A stretch of 64,000 bases of DNA from Streptomyces violens (GTDB lineage Bacteria > Actinomycetota > Actinomycetes > Streptomycetales > Streptomycetaceae), in the NCBI RefSeq assembly GCF_000717745.1, contig NZ_JOBH01000002.1, positions 310,001 to 374,000 on the forward strand. Reading direction: 5' to 3'. The notes below the pieces were generated by a model, which searched no databases, was not told the origin of the DNA, and saw only the letters and a program-made list of their open reading frames with translations. The position numbers were made by a program, and so were the translations under genes. Shown in pieces: positions 57,980 through 64,000 of this stretch; positions within the stretch are counted from its first letter, which is position 1, and every line of letters starts with the position of its first letter.

Positions 57980-59089
57980 TCAGTTCTCCTCGTGGAGGGC
58001 GGGGGTGGCGGTGATGCGCAGGTCGGGGCCGAGCCGTTCGGTATCGGTCACGTCGAGGCGCAACGCCCGGGCGATGGTGGTGATTCCGGCGTCGCCCAGC
58101 GCGGCCGGGCCGGCGCCGAGCAGCGTGGGGGCGAGATAGCCGACGACCTTGTCGACGGCGCGGGCCGCGACGAAGGACCCGGCGAGGGTCGGGCCGCCTT
58201 CCAGCAGCACGGAGCGGACGCCGCGCTCGTACAGCGCGCCGAGCAGGGCCGGTACGTCCAGGCCCGGGCCGTCGGCGGCGCGCGGCAGCCGGACGATGGG
58301 CGCGAGCCCTTCGAGGTGGGTCGCGTCGGCGTCCTCGGCGACCGCGATCAGGGTCGGGCCCGTACCGTCCAGGATCCGGGCGCCGGGCTTCACGGCCGTG
58401 GCGGAGGAGTCGACGACGACCCGCAGCGGCTGGGTGACCTCGGTGTCCGGCAGCCGCGCGCCGAGCTGCGGGTCGTCCGCGCGAGCGGTCCCGGAGCCGA
58501 CGATCACGGCGTCGGCCAGGGCGCGCAGCCGGTGCACGTCGGCCCGGGACTGCGGCGAGGTGATCCACTGGCTGGTGCCGTCGGCGGCCGCGATCCGGCC
58601 GTCCAGCGTGGCCGCGTACTTCCACAGCACGAAGGGGCGGCGGCGCAGTACGGAGGTCAGCCAGGCCTCGTTCCCGGCGGCGGCCTCGTCGGCCAGCAGC
58701 CCGCCCTCGACATCGACGCCGGCCGCGCGGAGCGTGCCGGCGCCGCCGGTCGCGGTGGGGTTCGGGTCCGGTACGGCGTAGACGACGCGGGCGATCCCGG
58801 CGTCGATGAGGGCCTGGGCGCAGGGGCCGGTACGGCCGGTGTGGTTGCAGGGCTCCAGAGTGACCAGCGCGGTACCGCCGCGGGCCCGCTCACCGGCCGC
58901 TTCCAGGGCGTGGACCTCCGCGTGCGGGCCGCCGGCCCGTTGGTGCCAGCCCTCCCCGACCAGCTGTCCGGACGCGTCGAGGACGACGCAGCCGACGGCG
59001 GGATTGGGGCTGGTGTGCCCGAGGCCGCGGGCTGCGAGCTCGATGGCTCGGCGCATCGCCGTGGTCTCAGCGGGGGCTGTCGCGGCCAC
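57980..59089 (-). CDS. ribD: Bifunctional riboflavin deaminase/reductase
   Basis: 369 residues from GTG 59089 with AGGAGG six bases before it. The N-terminal deaminase has zinc motifs HAEVHAL and PCNHTGRTGPC; the C-terminal reductase has KYAATLDGRIAAADGTSQWI and VLLEGGPTLAGSF. It performs steps two and three of riboflavin synthesis. It is the first gene after the FMN riboswitch. Confidence 0.95.
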   Translation of the reverse strand: MAATAPAETTAMRRAIELAARGLGHTSPNPAVGCVVLDASGQLVGEGWHQRAGGPHAEVHALEAAGERARGGTALVTLEPCNHTGRTGPCAQALIDAGIARVVYAVPDPNPTATGGAGTLRAAGVDVEGGLLADEAAAGNEAWLTSVLRRRPFVLWKYAATLDGRIAAADGTSQWITSPQSRADVHRLRALADAVIVGSGTARADDPQLGARLPDTEVTQPLRVVVDSSATAVKPGARILDGTGPTLIAVAEDADATHLEGLAPIVRLPRAADGPGLDVPALLGALYERGVRSVLLEGGPTLAGSFVAARAVDKVVGYLAPTLLGAGPAALGDAGITTIARALRLDVTDTERLGPDLRITATPALHEEN

Positions 59090-59100
59090 CGGGTCCTCCT

Positions 59101-59142
59101 GCCTCTTCAGGCACGGACTCCGGGGCTGTCGCGAGCGACAGA
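59101..59142 (-). promoter_or_regulatory. Hairpins between the FMN riboswitch and ribD
   Basis: Read leftward, CTGTCGCGAGCGACAG (59142-59127) is a near-perfect hairpin, and TGCCT with AGGCA (59114-59101) forms a second whose 3' arm abuts the ribD ribosome site GGAGG. They are candidates for the expression platform. Confidence 0.5.
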
Positions 59143-59238
59143 AGCGGTACGGAACAACACGCACACCGGGCCGGACAGAGGATCCCGTCGCTCCGGACGG
59201 GACCGCCGACGGCGGTGCACCGATGCTGCTCGCCCGCC

Positions 59239-59366
59239 GCGCACTGCCTCCCATCCGGACTTTAACCGTCGGTGCAGGAATTTCACCTGCTCAACCGGCC
59301 GCTGGCTGCGGACGGGTCGCGGACTGTAACCGCCGGTTCGGACTTTCACCGACCCCGGAGTGCGCT
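59239..59366 (-). ncRNA. FMN riboswitch (RFN element)
   Basis: Read leftward the conserved pieces appear in order: GGTGAAAGTCCGAACCGGCG, GTTACAGTCCGCGACCCG, a variable arm, GCAGGTGAAATTCCTGC-type stem, then ACGGTTAAAGTCCGGATGGG. The closing stem pairs GCGCAC with GTGCGC at the two ends. The aptamer binds FMN and shuts the operon off. It lies 150 bases before ribD. Confidence 0.93.
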
Positions 59367-59568
59367 GCGTATATCAGTACCCCTCCAGTCTGCCACGTCT
59401 GATCGTCTGCCATGCGGGCGCGTGCCTGTGGGCTGACTCACACTGGGTGGCGGGGCATGCACGCACCGGCCCCGGGAGTTCTCCGCGCGTTCCCGGGGAG
59501 TTCTTACGGTGACAGACCGCGCCCGGCGCGCGGTCGCATGACAGGACAGTCTCCGGGAGGAGCGGGCG

Positions 59569-60381
59569 ATGACGACGTTTCTGGTGACCGGCGGCACGGG
59601 GACCCTCGGGCGGGTGGTGGTGGACCGGCTGCTCGCCGACGGGCACACCGTGCGGGTGCTCAGCCGCCGGCCGCACACCCGCACGGAAAACCCGCGGCTG
59701 CACTCGTACGCCGTCGATCTGCGCAACGGCGTCGGGCTCGCCGCCGCGATGTCCGGCGTGGAGGTGATCGTGCACTGCGCCTCGACGCCGTCCGGCGGCG
59801 ACCTGGATGCGGCGGGCCAATTGGTGGACGCGGCGCGGACGGCGGGCGTAGGCCACCTCGTCTATATCTCCATCGTCGGCGTGGACCGTGTGCCCCTGCG
59901 TTACTACCGCACCAAGCACGAGGTCGAGCGGCTGCTGGCGGAGTCGGACGTGCCGTGGACCGTGCTGCGCACGACGCAGTTCCACGATCTGGTGCTGCGG
60001 CTGGTGAAGGCCGGCGCCCGGTCGCCGGTACTGCCGTTCCCGGCGGGCGTACGGGTCCAGCCCGTCGACGTCCGCGAGGTCGGCGCGCGGCTGGTGGAGC
60101 TGGCGTACGGCCAACCCGCCGGGCACGTCCCGGACATGGGCGGCCCGGAGATCCTCACCGCCCGCGAACTGGTCGACCGCACCCTGCACGCGGGCGAGCG
60201 CCGCCGCCTCACGCTCCCGCTGCGCCTCCCCGGCGCGACGTTCCGCGCCCTCCGGGCCGGCGGCAACCTCGCCCCGGACCAGGCGACCGGCAAGCTCCGC
60301 TACACGGACTTCCTGGCGGAGCGCGGCGGCCGGATCCCGGGCGTACGGGTGGTGCGGAGCGGCGACACCACGGGCGGCTGA
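59569..60381 (+). CDS. NmrA/SDR-type NAD(P)-binding reductase
   Basis: 270 residues with GGGAGGAG before the ATG. The Rossmann motif TGGTGTLGR (residues 7-15) is followed by RVLSRRP and VDLRNGVGLAAAMSGVEVIVHCAS. YYRTKHEVERLLAES and VLRTTQFHDLVLRLVKAGA are typical of atypical SDRs of the NmrA group. It binds NAD(P) and reduces or senses a quinone or sugar nucleotide; substrate not known. No operon partner. Confidence 0.87.
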   Translation: MTTFLVTGGTGTLGRVVVDRLLADGHTVRVLSRRPHTRTENPRLHSYAVDLRNGVGLAAAMSGVEVIVHCASTPSGGDLDAAGQLVDAARTAGVGHLVYISIVGVDRVPLRYYRTKHEVERLLAESDVPWTVLRTTQFHDLVLRLVKAGARSPVLPFPAGVRVQPVDVREVGARLVELAYGQPAGHVPDMGGPEILTARELVDRTLHAGERRRLTLPLRLPGATFRALRAGGNLAPDQATGKLRYTDFLAERGGRIPGVRVVRSGDTTGG

Positions 60382-60402
60382 AGGGCCGGGCCGCCCGCTG
60401 GT

Positions 60403-61176
60403 TCACGGCCGCTGCCCGTTCGGCGGCGGCCAGGTGCCGGTGGGGTCGTCGACGAGGACGCGGGCGAGGTCGTGCAGGCGCATCCGCTGTGTGCGCGCAT
60501 GGATGCGCAGCACTTCGAAGGCGGCGTCCGGTGAGAGCGCGAGCCGGCCGGCGAGGATGCCCTTCGCCTGTTCGATCGCGATACGGGTCGAGAGGACCTG
60601 CTGGAGCTGTCCGTTCCGTAACGGGCGGTCGTCGAGCGTCCGTTGCAGCAGGCCGGTGGTGGCCGCCCGGGCCAAGGTCCGGGCGCGCCTTTGGTCCCGC
60701 TGGTCCAGCGCCCCGGTGGCGTGGCGGTAGAGGTTGATGACCCCGACGGCATGGCCGCGGTGGCACAGGGGTTCGGCCCACATGGCCCGGTAGCCGGCGG
60801 CCGTCGCCCGCAGGGCGAGTCCGGGCCAGCGGGAGCGGTGGGCGGTGAAGTCCGTGACGTGGTGCGGGCGGCCGGTGCGCAGGGCCTCGATGCACGGGCC
60901 CTGCGCGGTGCCGATCTCGTACACCTCCACGCGGCGGAGCGTCTCGTGGGAGCTGGCGGCCACTTCGATGGCGCGGCCGGTGCCGGAACGCCCCCGGCCC
61001 TTGAGCGCCGCGGGGGCGACGAGCAGGACACCCGCGGAATCGACGGGCAGCAGAGCGAGGCAGTGCGCCACCAAGCGCCGGGGCAGCGCGCCGGGCGTGG
61101 TGCCGGCGTGCCCCTGCATCAGGTTCAGCAGGGCCCGGGCGAAGGCGTGTTCGTGCTCGTCGAACGAAGAACTCAC
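60403..61176 (-). CDS. GAF and ANTAR domain regulator
   Basis: 257 residues from GTG 61176. A GAF domain covers about residues 25-170 (VDSAGVLLVAPAALKGRGR; GTAQGPCIEALRTGRPHHVTDF). The ANTAR RNA-binding helices are at about 185-245 (IEQAKGILAGRLALSPDAAFEVLRIHARTQ). ANTAR proteins bind RNA hairpins to prevent termination in response to a signal. It is divergent from the OmpR-type regulator and near a histidine kinase. Confidence 0.9.
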   Translation of the reverse strand: MSSSFDEHEHAFARALLNLMQGHAGTTPGALPRRLVAHCLALLPVDSAGVLLVAPAALKGRGRSGTGRAIEVAASSHETLRRVEVYEIGTAQGPCIEALRTGRPHHVTDFTAHRSRWPGLALRATAAGYRAMWAEPLCHRGHAVGVINLYRHATGALDQRDQRRARTLARAATTGLLQRTLDDRPLRNGQLQQVLSTRIAIEQAKGILAGRLALSPDAAFEVLRIHARTQRMRLHDLARVLVDDPTGTWPPPNGQRP

Positions 61177-61319
61177 TGTGGCCCCTTGTCCCCGTCGTGA
61201 GATGCTGCGGTGGACAGCACTTCAGCGTCCGGTGTTCCAGTGATACCGCGGCCGGCTGGCCACCTCCTGCACACCGGATCAACGCCGTATCAACTCTGTC
61301 GATCCTCGCGGGACCACCC

Positions 61320-62105
61320 TTGCCGTCACCTTCCGGAACTCCCCGGGACAGCGGCGCCGCCGGCGCCGCCGCGGGCTGCGCGCCGACCGCACGACGGCCG
61401 GTGATCGCGCTCATCGAGGACGAACCCGACCTCGCCGCCATGTCGCGGGCGCACCTGGAACGCGAGGGCTTCGCGGTGGTGAGTGCGCCCGACGCCCGGT
61501 CGGGGCAGGCGGTGCTGCGCACCGAACCGGTCGATCTGGTGGTACTGGACCTGGGGCTGCCGGACGGCAACGGCCTGGACCTGCTGCGCGGTGCGCGCGA
61601 CGCCGGCGGCCCGCCGATGATCATCATTACCGGGCGCGGTGAGGAGACCGACCGGATACTCGGACTGGAGCTGGGCGCCGACGACTACATGGTCAAGCCG
61701 TTCTCGCAGCGGGAACTGGCCGCCCGCATCCGGGCCGTGCTGCGCCGGGCGGCGGCCCCGCGGGACCGGCGGAGCGCCGGGAGACGGCCGGTCCTCCGGC
61801 TGGGCGACCTCATCGTGGACACCGGCGCCCGGCAGGTGCGCAGCGTGGGCGGCCCGATCGCCTTCACGCCCCGCGAGTACGCGTTGCTGGAGTTCCTCGC
61901 GGCCTCCCCGGGCCAGACCTTCTCCCCCGGCCAGCTGATGGGCCGGCTGTGGGACGGCGCCGACTGGCAGGACCCGGCGACCGTCACCGAACACGTCTAC
62001 CGCGTACGGCGCAAACTCATGGCCGCCGGTGTCGGGGCGCCGCGGATCACGACGGTGCGCGGCTTCGGCTACCGCCTGGACGTGGCGACCGAACCGTACG
62101 CCTGA
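61320..62105 (+). CDS. OmpR-type response regulator
   Basis: 261 residues if started at TTG 61320; GTG 61401 is another choice. The start is uncertain. Receiver domain: VIALIEDEPDLAAMSRAHLEREG, phosphorylated Asp in VDLVVLDLGLPDG, Lys in DYMVKPFSQREL. Trans_reg_C winged helix: AFTPREYALLEFLAASPGQTFSPGQLMGRLW and HVYRVRRKLMAAG with ITTVRGFGYRL. Followed 27 bases later by a hybrid kinase, its likely partner. Confidence 0.9.
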   Translation: MPSPSGTPRDSGAAGAAAGCAPTARRPVIALIEDEPDLAAMSRAHLEREGFAVVSAPDARSGQAVLRTEPVDLVVLDLGLPDGNGLDLLRGARDAGGPPMIIITGRGEETDRILGLELGADDYMVKPFSQRELAARIRAVLRRAAAPRDRRSAGRRPVLRLGDLIVDTGARQVRSVGGPIAFTPREYALLEFLAASPGQTFSPGQLMGRLWDGADWQDPATVTEHVYRVRRKLMAAGVGAPRITTVRGFGYRLDVATEPYA

Positions 62106-62132
62106 TCCCTCCGCACGACGAGGTGAAGTGCC

Positions 62133-63890
62133 ATGCCCCCAGGCCCGAGCCAAGACGGTCCCGCGCGCCGCCCCGAAGCCGCACCCGACTACCACCAACT
62201 GTTCGACGCGACACCAACGCCGTACCTGGTCCTGGATCCCGAGCTGCGCATCGTCGAGGTCAACCGGGCGTACCTGGCGGCCACCCGCACCGAGCGGCAG
62301 GCCATCCTCGGCCGCCCGGTGTTCGAGGTCTTCCCCGACAACCCCGGCAACCCGGCAGCGGACGGCGTCCGGAACCTGGCCCACTCCCTGCGCACCGTGC
62401 TGGCCACCGGACGGCCCGACACCATGGCACTGCAGCGCTACGACATTCCGGCCGGGTCGGGCGGCTCCTTCGAGGAGCGGTACTGGAGTCCGGTCAACTC
62501 CCCCGTCCTGGACGGTGCCGGCAGGCTCACCCACATCGTCCACCGGGTCGAGGACGTCACCGAGTTCGTACGGCTGCGCCGCGCGAGGCAGCGGCAGCGG
62601 CGGGCCGCCGCCGCACAACAGGAGCGCGCCGAACGGATGGAGAGCGAACTGTTCGCCCGCAGCCGCGAGGTCCAGGAGGCGAACCAGCGGCTGCGGCAGG
62701 CCAACGAGGCACTGACCACCGCGGGGGCGGCGCTGCGCGAGCAGCAGGAAGCCAAGGACCGCTTCATCGCCACCCTCTCGCACGAACTGCGCAACCCCCT
62801 GGCCGCGCTCCGGGCAGCCGGTGAACTGCTCGCCCTGGACGGCCCCGACGACGCGCACCCGGCGCTGGCCGTTCTGGAACGGCAGATCACGCACATGGTG
62901 CGGATGACGGACGACCTGCTGGACGCGACCAGGGCGCTGACCGGCCGGCTGCACCTGGCCCGCGAGCGGCTCGATCTGTGCTCCGTGGTCACCACCGCCG
63001 CCGAGGACATGCTGCCCGAGTACGACCGGGCGCGGCGCAGGCTGCTGGTCGTCGTGCCGACCGGTCCGGTGCCCGTCGAGGGGGACCGGGTCCGGCTCGC
63101 GCAGATGACCGCCAATCTGCTCAGCAACGGCTGCAAGTACACCCGGCCGAACGGCAGGGTGGAACTGGAGCTGGAGACAGTGGCCGGCTCCGGCACCGGG
63201 GAGGCCGGCCACGCGGTACTGACCGTGCGGGACGACGGCATCGGGTTCGACCCGGCCACCGCCGACGCCCTCTTCGACGCTTTCGTCCGCGCCGCCCCGG
63301 CCGCCGACACCTCCTCCGGCGGGCTCGGGCTCGGCCTGCCGATCGTCCGCGGCATCGCCGAACTGCACGGCGGTACCGTACGGGCGCAGAGCGACGGCCC
63401 CGGCAGCGGCGCGCACTTCCGCATCCGGCTGCCGCTGGCCTCCCCCGCGCTCCCGCCCGTCCGCCGGTCCGCTGAGCCGGCCGCGGCCGTCAGCCGCCCG
63501 GCGCTGCGCGTGCTGGTCGTCGAGGACAACGCCGACCTGGCGGCCACGTACCGCACCCTGCTGGAGCGGTGCGGCGATCGTGTGACGGTCTGCCACACCG
63601 GGCGCGAGGGCCTGACGGCTGCCCACGCCGCCCCCTTCGACCTGGTCCTGAGCGATCTGGCGCTCCCCGACATCCACGGTCATGACCTCGCCGGCCGGCT
63701 GCGCGCGGCGTTCCCGGCCGACCGCACCCGGCTGATCGCCGTCTCCGGCTTCAGCGGGCAGGCCGACCGCGACCGGTCGACGCACGCCGGATTCGACGCC
63801 CATCTGGCCAAGCCGCTGTCCCTCACGGTGCTGAACCGCCTGCTGGGCCGGTGGGCCGACGATGCGTCTCCGTGGCCGGGGGCCCGGTGA
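62133..63890 (+). CDS. Hybrid sensor histidine kinase / response regulator
   Basis: 585 residues. A PAS domain (residues 18-145) is followed by a coiled coil (150-205), HisKA with the phospho-acceptor His217 (SHELRNPL), an HATPase_c domain (N box LLSNGCKYT, G boxes DDGIGF and GLGLGL) and a C-terminal receiver (ALRVLVVEDNADLA; Asp in LVLSDLALPD; Lys in LAKPLS). No membrane segment, so a cytoplasmic sensor. It probably passes phosphate to the preceding OmpR-type protein via its own receiver or directly. The signal is not known. Confidence 0.92.
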   Translation: MPPGPSQDGPARRPEAAPDYHQLFDATPTPYLVLDPELRIVEVNRAYLAATRTERQAILGRPVFEVFPDNPGNPAADGVRNLAHSLRTVLATGRPDTMALQRYDIPAGSGGSFEERYWSPVNSPVLDGAGRLTHIVHRVEDVTEFVRLRRARQRQRRAAAAQQERAERMESELFARSREVQEANQRLRQANEALTTAGAALREQQEAKDRFIATLSHELRNPLAALRAAGELLALDGPDDAHPALAVLERQITHMVRMTDDLLDATRALTGRLHLARERLDLCSVVTTAAEDMLPEYDRARRRLLVVVPTGPVPVEGDRVRLAQMTANLLSNGCKYTRPNGRVELELETVAGSGTGEAGHAVLTVRDDGIGFDPATADALFDAFVRAAPAADTSSGGLGLGLPIVRGIAELHGGTVRAQSDGPGSGAHFRIRLPLASPALPPVRRSAEPAAAVSRPALRVLVVEDNADLAATYRTLLERCGDRVTVCHTGREGLTAAHAAPFDLVLSDLALPDIHGHDLAGRLRAAFPADRTRLIAVSGFSGQADRDRSTHAGFDAHLAKPLSLTVLNRLLGRWADDASPWPGAR

Positions 63891-63922
63891 CCGGGGGGCT
63901 CCGTGACCGGGCGACGCATCGC

Positions 63923-64000
63923 TCAGTGCGCCGCCTCGTCCGGGCCGAAGAGGTCGTCCTGCGCCGCGTCCTTCGCCGCGAGCAGAGCACCGCGGAGGAC
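63923..64000 (-). CDS. C-terminal end of an uncharacterised protein (right edge)
   Basis: 25 codons and a TGA read leftward into the window: VLRGALLAAKDAAQDDLFGP and an acidic end DEAAH. Strong G/C third positions support coding. The rest lies outside the window, so no function can be given. Confidence 0.5.
   Translation of the reverse strand, partial: VLRGALLAAKDAAQDDLFGPDEAAH

Overview
The window is very GC-rich actinobacterial DNA. Codon use, an ANTAR-domain protein, an EccA-type ATPase, DUF2795/DUF5133/DUF6480/DUF7144 proteins and a ribD-ribE-ribM-ribBA-ribH-hisE-hisG operon behind an FMN riboswitch all point to Streptomyces or a close relative. No rRNA, tRNA, CRISPR array, integrase or transposase was seen. 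The gene mix (sugar use, regulators, transporters, two conflict-type loci, one cofactor operon) fits a chromosomal segment outside a biosynthetic gene cluster.

Layout. 1-3 kb: end of an unknown gene, a MEDS-STAS regulator, and an ECF sigma factor with its zinc-type anti-sigma factor. 3-7.4 kb: divergent DHDPS-family lyase and UxaA/GarD-family sugar-acid dehydratase sharing a palindromic operator, then an APC permease. 7.4-13.9 kb: DinB, F420-type oxidoreductase, SRPBCC and HxlR genes, then an acyl-CoA ligase divergent from a TetR regulator over two abutting palindromes, and a Mut7-C protein. 14.2-16.9 kb: EACC1 plus caspase/Sel1 locus with unusual codons, including two TTA codons. 17-21 kb: xylB, xylA and a ROK repressor. 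21-25 kb: phosphoesterase, 2OG-Fe(II) oxygenase, small DUF proteins and a secreted beta-helix protein. 25.3-30.9 kb: FGGY kinase and MFS exporter operon, divergent GntR regulator, adenosine deaminase. 31-32 kb: secreted penicillin-binding-type protein. 32.4-37.9 kb: a second small-protein plus caspase locus, here with a P-loop NTPase and a long helical tail. 37.9-41.6 kb: LysR regulator and two MFS transporters. 41.6-48 kb: DUF2254 protein, alkylsulfatase-like enzyme, a cation/proton antiporter remnant, DUF7144, C39-type secreted peptidase, P-loop kinase. 48.2 kb: a possible small RNA, followed by eccA and two CNNM/CorC-type membrane proteins. 53-59.4 kb: PH-domain gene and the riboflavin/histidine operon with its FMN riboswitch. 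59.5-64 kb: NmrA-like reductase, GAF-ANTAR regulator, OmpR-type response regulator, hybrid histidine kinase, and the end of an unknown gene.

The most notable content is the pair of caspase loci about 18 kb apart. In both, a small protein of similar layout (amphipathic start, hydrophobic middle helix, strand-helix end) is translationally linked to a downstream caspase. The first matches the EACC1/caspase effector families described in bacterial conflict systems; the second looks like a divergent version whose caspase is fused to an NTPase module. The first caspase gene carries two TTA codons, so in a Streptomyces host its translation should depend on the bldA leucyl-tRNA, tying a predicted cell-suicide effector to developmental timing.
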